Assembly: GCF_002723835.1 (NCBI RefSeq)
Contig: NZ_BEWG01000057.1
Location: 8,176-40,241 of the forward strand
Reading direction: 5' to 3'
Source of the DNA: Mycobacterium sp. shizuoka-1
Lineage (GTDB): Bacteria > Actinomycetota > Actinomycetes > Mycobacteriales > Mycobacteriaceae
DNA length: 32,066 bases
Of the stretch, positions 1 to 8,373 are shown piece by piece. Within the stretch, counting starts at the first letter, position 1; the number at the start of each line of letters is the position of its first letter. The position numbers and the translations under genes were made by a program. A model generated the notes under the pieces. It was not told where the DNA came from. It did not search any database and was given only the letters and a program-made list of their open reading frames with translations.

Positions 1-99
1 GCCAAGAAGGCGGCTCCGGCCAAGAAGGCTGCGCCCGCCAAGAAGGCGGCTCCGGCCAAGAAGGCCGCGCCCGCCAAGAAGGCGGCTCCGGCCAAGAAG
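1..99 (+). repeat. In-frame 18-bp tandem repeats encoding AKKAAP
   Basis: Five consecutive 18-bp units start at 1, 19, 37, 55 and 73, and a partial unit starts at 91. Units alternate between an ending GCGGCTCCG and an ending GCTGCGCCC or GCCGCGCCC, so the real period is 36 bp. The two 36-bp copies at 1-36 and 37-72 differ at a single base. Near-identity at synonymous positions suggests recent copying or homogenisation rather than protein-level selection alone. The array may extend upstream of the window. Confidence 0.9.
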
Positions 100-111
100 G
101 GCCGTCGCTAA
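1..111 (+). CDS. hupB: DNA-binding protein HU (HupB/MDP1), C-terminal tail, partial
   Basis: Only the last 36 codons and a TAA stop (109-111) are inside the window; the HU fold lies upstream. The visible peptide is a run of AKKAAP units ending in KKGRR. Long-tailed mycobacterial HU proteins carry this kind of basic Lys/Ala/Pro extension, which adds nonspecific DNA binding and compaction and is a target of Lys modification. The gene converges on mutT1, the arrangement of hupB and mutT1 in M. tuberculosis. A histone H1-like or other Lys/Ala-rich protein could have a similar tail, so the call rests on tail composition plus synteny. Confidence 0.82.
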   Translation, partial: AKKAAPAKKAAPAKKAAPAKKAAPAKKAAPAKKGRR

Positions 112-124
112 CATCGGTACGTCG

Positions 125-157
125 AATACGCCGCGGGCTCAACGCCCGCGGCGTATT
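125..157. terminator. Two-way hairpin terminator between hupB and mutT1
   Basis: A perfect 14-bp inverted repeat (arms 125-138 and 144-157) encloses a 5-base loop. It lies 13 bases after the hupB stop and 6 bases beyond the mutT1 stop on the other strand. Both arms end in a short TATT on the exit side, so it can serve both convergent genes. The U tract is short, as is common for mycobacterial terminators. Confidence 0.85.
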
Positions 158-163
158 TGCGTG

Positions 164-1129
164 TCAGGGCCGGATTGCCAATGGGCTGTCGATGTAATCG
201 GCGGCGACGATCCGATCGCCGGACATCGACAGCACCCAGGTGCTGCCCTTGCGGTTGCGTGACTTGTCCGGTTTGTCGGTGTCCCGCCACCATGCCAACA
301 GGTAGGGAATCACCTTGCCCTGTGTGCAGATCACCGGTGTGCCACCGTGGGCAGCGATCTCGGCGACGCGCTTGTGGGCGGCGTCCGGATCCACGGCATA
401 TGCCTCTTCGGTGAGGCTCGCCTCGGTCGAGATCCGCACACCGAGTTCCTGCGCCAGCGGCTCGACAGTCTGAATGCAGCGAACGCGGTCGGCGGCATAG
501 ATGTCGGTGGCGCCGAACGCCATCAGTTGCCCGGCAAGTGACTCGGCCTGGGCGCGACCGTTCTTGTCGAGCGGCCGGCTTCGGTCGTCGCCCTTGTAGC
601 GGGACTTGATGCCTGCGGTCCCGTGCCGAACGATCAACATCGTGTCGGTGTCCGCCGGCTGCGCGGCGAAGGCCTTCAACACGTCCCGGTCTCGGGGATA
701 GGTCAGCCGTTTCACCGCATCGTCGACCGGCATCCACTCCAGCCGGTCGACTTCGTCACCGGGAGTGAACTCGCCACCGAGCGCTCGGGCGACCCAGTAG
801 TGCACGACCTTGGAGCCCTGCGCAACCTGATAGTGCGTATGCATCAGGCGCCGGCCGAGCTGTGATCGCTGACCGGTTTCCTCCCAGATCTCGCGCACCG
901 CGGCGATCGGCTCATTCTCCCCGGGATCCACCTTGCCTTTCGGCAAGGACCAGTCGTCATAGCGGGGGCGATGGATGAGCGCGACGTACGGCTCACCGGT
1001 CTCGGCGTCGGGGCGCCACAATGCCGCGCCGGCCGCGAGAATCACCCGCCGAGAGGGCTTACCTGTCTTGGCCGCGGACTTCTTCGTCGATTTGGTCCTC
1101 GAGCTGTCACGTGACGCTCTCTTGGCCAC
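164..1129 (-). CDS. mutT1: MutT1: Nudix hydrolase with C-terminal histidine phosphatase domain
   Basis: The 321-residue protein has two domains, as in M. tuberculosis MutT1 (Rv2985, about 317 residues). After a basic, low-complexity N-terminus (1-25), the Nudix domain carries a complete Nudix box at 65-86 (G65, E71, R79-E80, E83-E84, G86). The second half begins with the RHG phosphatase signature at 168-170, H169 being the expected phospho-acceptor. In the family, the Nudix part turns 8-oxo-(d)GTP to the diphosphate and hydrolyses diadenosine polyphosphates, and the phosphatase part removes the next phosphate, cleaning oxidised nucleotides from the pool. The start is GTG at 1129, with GGGAG five bases upstream. 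It is downstream of ppk on the same strand, with a 70-base gap. Confidence 0.93.
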   Translation of the reverse strand: MAKRASRDSSRTKSTKKSAAKTGKPSRRVILAAGAALWRPDAETGEPYVALIHRPRYDDWSLPKGKVDPGENEPIAAVREIWEETGQRSQLGRRLMHTHYQVAQGSKVVHYWVARALGGEFTPGDEVDRLEWMPVDDAVKRLTYPRDRDVLKAFAAQPADTDTMLIVRHGTAGIKSRYKGDDRSRPLDKNGRAQAESLAGQLMAFGATDIYAADRVRCIQTVEPLAQELGVRISTEASLTEEAYAVDPDAAHKRVAEIAAHGGTPVICTQGKVIPYLLAWWRDTDKPDKSRNRKGSTWVLSMSGDRIVAADYIDSPLAIRP

Positions 1130-1152
1130 CTCAACTCCCGCAGATCAATTCG

Positions 1153-1169
1153 GGTCCCCGCCGGGGACC
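1153..1169 (-). other. Short hairpin in the ppk-mutT1 gap
   Basis: A 7-bp inverted repeat, GGTCCCC/GGGGACC, with a 3-base loop lies between the ppk stop and the mutT1 ribosome binding site. It has no T tract. It could partly terminate or stabilise the ppk transcript, or simply be leader structure; the sequence does not decide. Confidence 0.4.
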
Positions 1170-1199
1170 GGTCCTGGTGGGGGGCAACGGAAGAGGCAC

Positions 1200-3368
1200 T
1201 CAGTGCTGCCGGTGGAGTTCCATCAGCCACACCTGATGGTCGCGGACCTGCCGACCGTCCTGGGGTGCGGCCGTCCACTTGCCGTCGGGGCCCAGTTCCC
1301 AGCACCGGGTCGAAGGATCCATCGCCGACTCGAAGATGTCGTCGAGGTATCCGGTGAGCCGGGGGTCTTTGACCTGTGCGAGAACTTCGATGCGGCGGTC
1401 CAGATTGCGGTGCATCATGTCGGCGCTGCCGATGAAGAACTCGTTGATCGCGTTGAAGTGGAAGATCCGCGAATGCTCCAGGAAGCGGCCGAGAATGGAG
1501 CGCACCACGATGTTCTCCGAGAAACCCTCGGCCCCCGGCTTGAGCGCGCAGATACCGCGGACGACCACCTCGACTCGCACCCCGGCCTGCGATGCGCGGT
1601 AGAGCGCGTCGATCACCTGTTCGTCGACAAGCGCGTTGGCCTTGAGTCGAATCCGGCCGTTGCCGCCGTGCCGGTGCGCGTCGATCTCGCGCTCGACGCG
1701 TTCGACGATGCCCTTTCGCACCCCGTGCGGCGCCACCAGCAGATTGCGATAGCTGACCTTGCGGGAGTACCCGGTCAGCGAATTGAACAGGTCGGTCAGG
1801 TCGGCGCCGATGTCGGGGGCGGCGGTGAGCAGGCCGACATCTTCATACAGCCGGGCGGTTTTCGGGTTGTAGTTGCCGGTGCCGATGTGGCAGTAGCGGC
1901 GGATCGTCGACCCTTCGCGGCGCACCACCAGGCAGGTCTTGCAGTGCGTCTTGAGTCCGATCAACCCGTAGACCACGTGCACGCCCGCGTCTTCAAGTGT
2001 GCGGGCCCATTTGATGTTGGCCTGCTCGTCGAAGCGCGCCTTCAGTTCGACCAGGGCGACCACCTGCTTGCCGGCCTGGGCCGCGTCGATGAGCGCGTTG
2101 ACGATAGGGGAGTCGCCGGAGGTCCGGTACAGCGTCTGCTTGATGGCCAACACATTCGGATCGGCGGCAGCCTGCTCGATGAAGCGTTGCACGCTCGTCG
2201 AGAACGAGTCGTACGGGTGGTGCACCAGCACATCACCGTCGCGCAGGGTCGAGAAGATGCTCTTGGGGGTCTCGCGCTCACCGAAGGCCGGGTGAGTGGC
2301 CGGCACGAACGGGCGGTCCTTCAAGGCTGGGCGGTCGACGCCGTAGACCTGCCACAGTGACGACAGATCGATCAGACCCGGCACCTGCACCACATCACTG
2401 GGATCGACATCCAGTTCGCGCAGAAGGAGTTCGAGCATGTGCTCGGTCATGTCGTCGGCGACCTCGAGGCGGACCGGAGAGCCGAACCGCCGCCGCGCCA
2501 GCTCGCGTTCCAGCGCCTGAAGCAGATCCTCGTCGCGGTCCTCTTCGACCTGCATGTCGGCGTTGCGGGTGATGCGGAACACGTGGTGCTCGACGATCTC
2601 CATGCCGGGGAACAACACCGGCAGGAACGCCGCGATGAGTTCCTCGGTCGGCAGGAACCGGACGACGTCCGACTCCCCGTTGGTGCCGGTGAGTTCGACG
2701 AACCGGTCGACGTTGTCGGGAACCTTGATGCGGGCGAAGTGCTCGCCGCCGTCGTCGGGCGATTTGACGGTGATCGCCAGGTTCAGGCTCAGCCCGCTGA
2801 CGAACGGGAACGGGTGTGCCGGGTCGACAGCCAGCGGGGTGAGGACGGGGAACACCTGCTCGTGGAAATAGGTCGACAGCTCACCACGTTCGGCGTCGGT
2901 GAGTTCGGCCCAGTTGACGATGCGGATGCCTTCTTCGGCCAGCGCGGGACGCACCGACTCGATGAACACCTCGGCCTGGCGCAGCGAGATCTGCCGGGTG
3001 CGCTCGCCGATGCGGCGCAGCTGCTCGCGAGGGGAGAGCCCGTCGGCGGAACGCACCGAGAGCCCCATCTCGTCGCGGCGTTTGAGACCGGCCACCCGGA
3101 CCATGTAGAACTCGTCGAGATTGGACGCGAAGATCGCCAGGAACTTGGTCCGCTCCAGCAGGGGCAAGGAGGTGTCGGCCGCCAGGGCCAGCACCCGGGC
3201 GTTGAAGTCCAGCCAGCTCAGCTCGCGGTTGAGGTACCGATTCTCGGGCAGTTCGTTCTCGACAGCGGTGTCCGTGGCCGCGGGTGGGGCCTCCGGCGCC
3301 TCACCGGGCTGCCAGTCGTCATCCGTGGATCGCGTGTCGGTTTCCGTGTCGGTCACAGTCCCGATCAT
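1200..3368 (-). CDS. ppk: Polyphosphate kinase PPK1
   Basis: A 722-residue match across its length to PPK1 of M. tuberculosis (Rv2984, 742 residues). PPK1 reversibly transfers the gamma phosphate of ATP to inorganic polyphosphate, which in mycobacteria feeds stress and persistence signalling. The N domain opens with [13 protein letters not shown] near 44. The catalytic C1 domain has H475 in a THCK motif, which aligns with the phospho-histidine H435 of E. coli PPK, and H494 in [10 protein letters not shown], which aligns with H454. The C2 domain has the [10 protein letters not shown] motif. The ATG at 3368 is preceded immediately by GGATGGGGG, unusually close, so an in-frame GTG at 3356 is an alternative start; the first 35 residues are acidic and poorly conserved. 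It lies between fbiD and mutT1 on the same strand. Confidence 0.96.
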   Translation of the reverse strand: MIGTVTDTETDTRSTDDDWQPGEAPEAPPAATDTAVENELPENRYLNRELSWLDFNARVLALAADTSLPLLERTKFLAIFASNLDEFYMVRVAGLKRRDEMGLSVRSADGLSPREQLRRIGERTRQISLRQAEVFIESVRPALAEEGIRIVNWAELTDAERGELSTYFHEQVFPVLTPLAVDPAHPFPFVSGLSLNLAITVKSPDDGGEHFARIKVPDNVDRFVELTGTNGESDVVRFLPTEELIAAFLPVLFPGMEIVEHHVFRITRNADMQVEEDRDEDLLQALERELARRRFGSPVRLEVADDMTEHMLELLLRELDVDPSDVVQVPGLIDLSSLWQVYGVDRPALKDRPFVPATHPAFGERETPKSIFSTLRDGDVLVHHPYDSFSTSVQRFIEQAAADPNVLAIKQTLYRTSGDSPIVNALIDAAQAGKQVVALVELKARFDEQANIKWARTLEDAGVHVVYGLIGLKTHCKTCLVVRREGSTIRRYCHIGTGNYNPKTARLYEDVGLLTAAPDIGADLTDLFNSLTGYSRKVSYRNLLVAPHGVRKGIVERVEREIDAHRHGGNGRIRLKANALVDEQVIDALYRASQAGVRVEVVVRGICALKPGAEGFSENIVVRSILGRFLEHSRIFHFNAINEFFIGSADMMHRNLDRRIEVLAQVKDPRLTGYLDDIFESAMDPSTRCWELGPDGKWTAAPQDGRQVRDHQVWLMELHRQH

Positions 3369-3435
3369 CCCCCATCCGTGGGGCGCGTGGACGGCAGCAG
3401 CCGAAAGTCGAGGGCCGTTCAGGTGTTGTTCACCG

Positions 3436-4140
<705 letters not shown>

Positions 4141-4141
4141 T

Positions 4142-4148
4142 TACGTTA
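4142..4148. promoter_or_regulatory. Overlapping divergent -10 hexamers for gpsA and fbiD
   Basis: On the plus strand TACGTT (4142-4147) fits TAnnnT and ends seven bases before the ATG at 4155, giving a leaderless gpsA mRNA. The complementary strand reads TAACGT over 4148-4143, which also fits TAnnnT and would give fbiD a leader of about 60 bases. No convincing -35 was seen for either. Confidence 0.5.
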
Positions 4149-4154
4149 ATGACC

Positions 4155-5165
4155 ATGACCAGCACCGTGGGCACTGCCGCAGTGATGGGCGCCGGTGCCT
4201 GGGGAACCGCACTGGCCAAAGTGCTGGCCGACGCCGGTTCCGAGGTCCGGTTGTGGGCGCGCCGGGCCGACGTGGCCGACGAGATCAACGCCACCCACAC
4301 CAACACCGGATATCTGCCCGGCATCGAGTTGCCGGGCGCCATCCGCGCCACCACCGACCCCGCCGAGGCCCTCGACGGGCTGACCACCGTGCTGCTGGCG
4401 GTCCCGTCGCAGACCCTGCGCACCAACCTCGAGCAGTGGCGCGGCATGATCACCGGCGGCGCCACCCTGGTGAGCCTGGCCAAAGGCATCGAACTGGGCA
4501 CTCTGATGCGGATGAGCCAGGTGATCGTTCAGGTCACCGGCGTCGACTCCAGCCAGGTCGCCGTTGTCTCCGGCCCCAACCTGGCCGACGAGATCGCCGA
4601 ACAACAACCCGCCGCGACCGTGGTGGCGTGCACCGATTCCGGCCGGGCCGTCGCGTTGCAGCGCGCGCTGAACACCGGATATCTGCGGCCGTACACCAAC
4701 GCCGACGTGATCGGCACCGAGATCGGTGGAGCCTGCAAGAACGTCATCGCGCTGGCCTGCGGGATGGCGGCCGGGGTCGGCTTGGGGGAGAACACCGCGG
4801 CGGCGATCATCACCCGCGGCCTGGCCGAGATCATGCGACTGGGAATCGCGGTCGGCGCCAAGTCGACGACGCTGGCCGGTCTGGCCGGGGTGGGGGATCT
4901 GGTCGCCACCTGCACCTCCCCGCACTCACGCAATCGCAGCTTCGGTGAACGACTGGGCCGCGGCGGCACCATCCAGGCGGCGCAACAGGCCGCCGGCGGG
5001 CACGTCGCCGAAGGCGTCGCATCGTGCGAATCGATCCTGGCCCTGGCGTCCAGCTACGACGTCGAGATGCCGCTCACCGATGCCGTGCATCAGGTGTGCC
5101 ACAAGGGTTTGTCGGTCGACCAGGCGGTGGCGCTGCTGTTGGGCCGCAGCACCAAACCGGAGTGA
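4155..5165 (+). CDS. gpsA: NAD(P)-dependent glycerol-3-phosphate dehydrogenase
   Basis: The 336-residue enzyme reduces dihydroxyacetone phosphate to sn-glycerol 3-phosphate, the phospholipid precursor. The Rossmann motif GAGAWG is at 12-17, SLAKGIE near 107-113, [11 protein letters not shown] in the middle, the catalytic-lysine motif GGACKN (K195), and [11 protein letters not shown] in the all-helical C-terminal domain. It matches Rv2982c over its length. Two ATGs, 4149 and 4155, lie in frame. I prefer 4155: the -10 TACGTT ends seven bases upstream, no Shine-Dalgarno is present, and the distance from Met to GAGAWG then equals that in the M. tuberculosis protein. It is followed after seven bases by the PLP-enzyme gene. 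Confidence 0.95.
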   Translation: MTSTVGTAAVMGAGAWGTALAKVLADAGSEVRLWARRADVADEINATHTNTGYLPGIELPGAIRATTDPAEALDGLTTVLLAVPSQTLRTNLEQWRGMITGGATLVSLAKGIELGTLMRMSQVIVQVTGVDSSQVAVVSGPNLADEIAEQQPAATVVACTDSGRAVALQRALNTGYLRPYTNADVIGTEIGGACKNVIALACGMAAGVGLGENTAAAIITRGLAEIMRLGIAVGAKSTTLAGLAGVGDLVATCTSPHSRNRSFGERLGRGGTIQAAQQAAGGHVAEGVASCESILALASSYDVEMPLTDAVHQVCHKGLSVDQAVALLLGRSTKPE

Positions 5166-5172
5166 CCCGCAG

Positions 5173-6276
5173 ATGAGCGAGTACGGCGATTCCACCCGCA
5201 CGGTCAAAGCCGTGAGTTTTCAGCCGGTTCCGGGTGAACCGGTCGGGCCGGGCCCGGTACCGGCGTCGGCGTTCCATCTGTCCGACGACGAGGGCAGTGA
5301 GTCCGATACCTACGGTCGCGCCTCGAATCCGGGCTGGCGTCGGCTGGAGTCGGCGTTGGCTCAGCTTGAGGGGGCCACCACAGCCCTGAGCTTCGGGTCC
5401 GGGATGGCGGCGATCACCGCAGCGCTGCGGGTGACCGCCGCCCCAGGGTCGGTGCTGGTCGTTCCCGCCGACGGCTACTACCAGGTGCGCCGCTACGCCG
5501 CCGAAAGTCTTGCCCCGGCCGGGATCACGGTTCGCGAGGTGACCACCGATCAGATCTACCGTGCCGCCGAGGATGCCGACGTGGTGCTCGCCGAAACCCC
5601 GACCAACCCGGCACTGGACGTCGTGGATCTGCACCGGCTCGCGCAGATCTGCCGGCGCCGGGGTGCGCGGCTGCTGGTCGACAACACCACCGCCACCCCC
5701 ATGGGACAGCAACCCCTGTCCCTGGGAGCCGATCTCGTCGTGGCCAGCGCCACCAAGGCGTTGTCCGGGCACAGCGATCTGCTGGCGGGCTACGCCGCGG
5801 GCAGCCACCCCGAATTGATGTCCGCGCTGGAGCGGGAGCGCCTGCACTCCGGTGCGATCCTCGGTGCGTTCGAAGCCTGGCTCGTGCTGCGCAGCCTGGG
5901 CAGTGCCGGGCTGCGGTTCGAGCGGCAATGCCAGAACGCGCTGGCGCTGGCCACCGCACTGCGGGGACACCCGAAGGTCCGGTCGGTGCGCTATCCGGGG
6001 CTGTCCGGCGACCCGTCCTATCCGGTGGCGGCCGGCCAGATGCGCCGGTTCGGCGGACTGGTGTCCGTGGAGCTGCCCGACGCGGCCGCGGTGCACGCGC
6101 TGGTGCGTCGCAGCGACCTCCTGGTCGCCGCGACGAGCTTCGGCGGTATCCACACGTCGGTGGATCGTCGCGCGCGGTGGGGCGACGCGGTGCCCGACGG
6201 GTTCGCCAGGATCTCGGCGGGCATCGAGGACACCGACGACCTGCTCACCGACGTCTTGACTGCGCTCGAGGCCTGA
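5173..6276 (+). CDS. PLP-dependent transsulfuration-family enzyme (cystathionine gamma-lyase/synthase-like)
   Basis: The 367-residue protein belongs to the Cys/Met-metabolism PLP family (fold type I). Visible landmarks are Y47-G-R49 (phosphate contact from the neighbouring subunit), SFGSGMAA at 73-80, VDNTTATP with D170 (pairs with the pyridine nitrogen) and SATKALSGH with K195, the Schiff-base lysine. The C-terminal half is the usual small domain ending ISAGIEDTDDL. At 367 residues it is slightly shorter than typical MetB/MetC proteins. Family members make or cleave cystathionine, or act on homoserine esters; the sequence alone does not choose. The start is ATG 5173 with GGAG ten bases upstream. 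It lies between gpsA and ddlA, which are adjacent in M. tuberculosis. Confidence 0.85.
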   Translation: MSEYGDSTRTVKAVSFQPVPGEPVGPGPVPASAFHLSDDEGSESDTYGRASNPGWRRLESALAQLEGATTALSFGSGMAAITAALRVTAAPGSVLVVPADGYYQVRRYAAESLAPAGITVREVTTDQIYRAAEDADVVLAETPTNPALDVVDLHRLAQICRRRGARLLVDNTTATPMGQQPLSLGADLVVASATKALSGHSDLLAGYAAGSHPELMSALERERLHSGAILGAFEAWLVLRSLGSAGLRFERQCQNALALATALRGHPKVRSVRYPGLSGDPSYPVAAGQMRRFGGLVSVELPDAAAVHALVRRSDLLVAATSFGGIHTSVDRRARWGDAVPDGFARISAGIEDTDDLLTDVLTALEA

Positions 6277-6321
6277 ATTGGCTGTTCACGGCGCCACATC
6301 GTGCCGGCAACACCCGGGCTG

Positions 6322-6327
6322 TAGCCT
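6322..6327 (+). promoter_or_regulatory. Candidate -10 of ddlA
   Basis: TAGCCT fits TAnnnT and ends nine bases before the GTG start of ddlA. No strong Shine-Dalgarno precedes that GTG, so a leaderless or nearly leaderless ddlA mRNA is possible. The spacing is a little longer than at the other leaderless candidates in this window. Confidence 0.35.
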
Positions 6328-6336
6328 CTCTAGGTT

Positions 6337-7440
6337 GTGACTTCCCGTATCCGTGTCGCTGTCGTCTACGGGGGACGCAGCTCCGAGCACGCCATTTCCT
6401 GCGTATCGGCGGGCAGCATCCTGCGCAACCTCGACCCGGAGCGCTTCGAGGTCGTCGCCGTCGGGATCACCCCGGAGGGCTCGTGGGTGCTGACCGACGG
6501 CCGCCCGGAGACTCTGGCCATTACCGACCGGCAGCTGCCGCAGGTCAGCGGCGACTCGGGAACAGCACTGGCGTTGGCGGCCGATCCGTTGCGCCGCGGC
6601 GAGTTGGTGTCGCTGGGCGAGGCCGCCGGTGAGGTGCTGCCGTCGGTGGACGTGGTCTTTCCGATCCTGCACGGTCCCTACGGCGAGGACGGCACGATTC
6701 AGGGCCTGCTGGAATTGGCGGGCGTGCCGTATGTGGGCGCCGGGGTCTTCGCGAGCGCGGCAGGCATGGACAAGGAGTTCACCAAGAAACTGTTGGCCGC
6801 CGCCGGGCTGCCGATCGGTGACCACGTGGTCCTGCGGGCCCACCAGAAGGCGCCGACGCTGGACGACATTGAACGACTGGGCTTTCCGATGTTCGTCAAA
6901 CCCGCGCGCGGCGGCTCGTCGATCGGGGTGAACCGGGTCAACAACGCCGACGAGCTGACCGCGGCCATCGCCGACGCCCGGCGTCACGATCCGAAGGTGA
7001 TCATCGAGGCGGCTGTCAGTGGCCGTGAACTCGAGTGCGGTGTGCTCGAATTTCCCGACGGCTCAGTACAAGCCAGCGCCATCGGCGAGATCCGGGTCGC
7101 CGGTGTCGGTGGCCGGGAGGACGGGTTCTACGACTTCGCCACCAAATACCTCGACGACGGCGCCGAACTCGACGTGCCCGCCAAGGTCGACGACGATGTG
7201 GCCGAACACTTGCAGCGCTTGGCAATCGAGACGTTCAACGCGCTGGACTGCCAGGGCCTGGCCCGGGTCGACTTCTTCCTCACCGACGACGGTCCGGTGG
7301 TGAACGAGATCAACACGATGCCCGGCTTCACCACGATCTCGATGTATCCGCGGATGTGGGCAGCCAGCGGCGTCGACTATCCGACGCTGGTGCGCACCAT
7401 GGTCGAGACCGCGCTGGCCCGGGGAACCGGGCTGCGCTGA
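6337..7440 (+). CDS. ddlA: D-alanine--D-alanine ligase
   Basis: The 367-residue ATP-grasp ligase joins two D-alanines for the peptidoglycan stem peptide and is a known target of D-cycloserine. The N-terminal [11 protein letters not shown] (11-21) contains the conserved Glu that holds the first D-Ala. LHGPYGEDG is at 111-119, the ATP-grasp loop [11 protein letters not shown] at 188-198, and the metal-binding EINTMPGFT near the C-terminus. Length and sequence agree with Rv2981c (373 residues). The start is GTG 6337, placed at the conserved N-terminal beta strand. It is third in the gpsA-PLP enzyme-ddlA series. Its stop is separated by a single base from the stop of the opposing DUF3515 gene, so no intergenic terminator exists there. 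Confidence 0.96.
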   Translation: MTSRIRVAVVYGGRSSEHAISCVSAGSILRNLDPERFEVVAVGITPEGSWVLTDGRPETLAITDRQLPQVSGDSGTALALAADPLRRGELVSLGEAAGEVLPSVDVVFPILHGPYGEDGTIQGLLELAGVPYVGAGVFASAAGMDKEFTKKLLAAAGLPIGDHVVLRAHQKAPTLDDIERLGFPMFVKPARGGSSIGVNRVNNADELTAAIADARRHDPKVIIEAAVSGRELECGVLEFPDGSVQASAIGEIRVAGVGGREDGFYDFATKYLDDGAELDVPAKVDDDVAEHLQRLAIETFNALDCQGLARVDFFLTDDGPVVNEINTMPGFTTISMYPRMWAASGVDYPTLVRTMVETALARGTGLR

Positions 7441-7441
7441 C

Positions 7442-8002
7442 TCAGCGAGCCGGGTTCGGATCGATCGGCACCGCGGTCATGGTCCGCGCGATCAGATCCG
7501 ACAACGCCTGGATGGGCGTCGGCCCGGACTGCGTCGGCAGCGTCAGCGCCACGTACACCGGGCGGTCCACGGTGACCCAGGTGCTGTGCTCGATGTTGGG
7601 GTCGTCGACCCGGAACCACTGCACCGCGTCGACCACCTGAATAGGTGAGCCGACCACGAACTCGGCCGGCCGCTGCACGCCGCACCGCATGATGACCGGA
7701 TAGTTGTCCGCCTCACCCCGCCACGCCGCGGTGCCGGCGGGAACCGGCTCGGCGGCGGCCACCCGGTGGAACTCACCGAGGTTGGCCGGCAGCGCCGCCA
7801 GCAGCGCCTTACAGCTCGCGGAATCGGCTTTCGGCGCCGGCACCGAGGCGATGACCACCGGCTGAATCGGGGCGTGCCGGGTGGCCGCGATCCCGAGGAC
7901 CGCGCCGATGGCGGCGACCGCCAGCACCACCGCCGCGATCAGCAGGGCGCGGGGCGGGCCGTCCGACGGATTTTCGGGGGCCGACGTCACGGCGCGACGC
8001 AT
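7442..8002 (-). CDS. DUF3515 family membrane-anchored protein
   Basis: The 186-residue protein matches the family of Rv2980c. A short cytoplasmic N-terminus is followed by one hydrophobic segment (about 18-41), after which the rest should lie outside the membrane. Two cysteines (in SASCKALL and MRCGVQRP) may form a disulfide. Conserved blocks include FVVGSPIQVVDAVQWF and TVDRPVYVALTLP. Function is unknown, and no catalytic motif is visible. The ATG at 8002 comes three bases after the stop of the upstream AsnC-domain gene, so the two are probably co-translated. It could be a lipoprotein-like anchored factor, but no lipobox Cys is seen. Confidence 0.85.
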   Translation of the reverse strand: MRRAVTSAPENPSDGPPRALLIAAVVLAVAAIGAVLGIAATRHAPIQPVVIASVPAPKADSASCKALLAALPANLGEFHRVAAAEPVPAGTAAWRGEADNYPVIMRCGVQRPAEFVVGSPIQVVDAVQWFRVDDPNIEHSTWVTVDRPVYVALTLPTQSGPTPIQALSDLIARTMTAVPIDPNPAR

Positions 8003-8005
8003 CGG

Positions 8006-8242
8006 TCAGCCGGCATCGGCGATGGGGCAGGTCAGGGTCCGGGTGATGCCTGCGATCTGCTGGATGCTGGGCACGATGGTGGCGGTGAGATCGTCGTGAC
8101 TGGCCGATCCGACCCGCACCACCACGTCGTAGGGTCCGGTGACGTACTCCGACGACAGCACCCCGGGCAGCGCGGCCACCTGCTTGGCGACGACCTCGGC
8201 GCGGCCGACCTCGGTCTGGATCAGCATGTAGGCCTCCACCAC
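8006..8242 (-). CDS. Stand-alone Lrp/AsnC ligand-binding (RAM) domain protein
   Basis: At 78 residues this is a single alpha/beta RAM domain of the Lrp/AsnC family with no helix-turn-helix. Features are an N-terminal strand AYMLIQTEVG, the VAALPGVLSSEYVTGPYDVVVRV core and a C-terminal strand LTCPIADAG. In full-length relatives this domain binds small effectors such as amino acids and drives octamer assembly. A stand-alone copy could sense a metabolite or modulate a DNA-binding partner, which is inference. GTG 8242 is preferred: GAGGAG lies seven bases upstream, and the alternative ATG at 8227 would remove the first strand. It is divergent from thiL and upstream of the DUF3515 gene. Confidence 0.82.
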   Translation of the reverse strand: MVEAYMLIQTEVGRAEVVAKQVAALPGVLSSEYVTGPYDVVVRVGSASHDDLTATIVPSIQQIAGITRTLTCPIADAG

Positions 8243-8288
8243 CCGTCGTCTCCTCGCCTCGATGTTCGCCGGTGTGCGACGCCGCCCC

Positions 8289-8294
8289 TACACT
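8289..8294 (+). promoter_or_regulatory. Candidate -10 of thiL
   Basis: TACACT fits TAnnnT well. Transcription from about 8301 would give thiL a leader of roughly 73 bases with a proper Shine-Dalgarno. The -35 region (TTCGCC, 18 bases upstream) is weak. The leader has no CTGAGA core, so it does not look like a thiamine diphosphate riboswitch. Confidence 0.45.
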
Positions 8295-8373
8295 GACGTG
8301 TCCGGGTGTCGGCAAGGCCCAAAGGTACCGCAGGTTGCCGCACCGATCAGCGTGTGCGACAGCAGGAGGCGCC

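Noticed and set aside
975..2360. Long open frame (461 codons) on the plus strand across mutT1 and ppk
   Set aside because: It is antisense to two genes with clear catalytic motifs. Long antisense frames are expected in GC-rich DNA, and its translation shows no domain or ribosome binding site.
4726..5172. Upstream extension of the PLP-enzyme frame into gpsA
   Set aside because: The added 149 residues are the wrong frame of gpsA. Homology and a ribosome binding site begin at ATG 5173.
8272..8373. Longer thiL starting at ATG 8272
   Set aside because: AGGAGG sits directly before GTG 8374, homology begins there, and a -10 (8289) lies inside the extension.
8295..8373. Thiamine diphosphate riboswitch in the thiL leader
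   Set aside because: The leader lacks the CTGAGA core and the paired helices of that riboswitch, and ThiL genes are not its usual targets.
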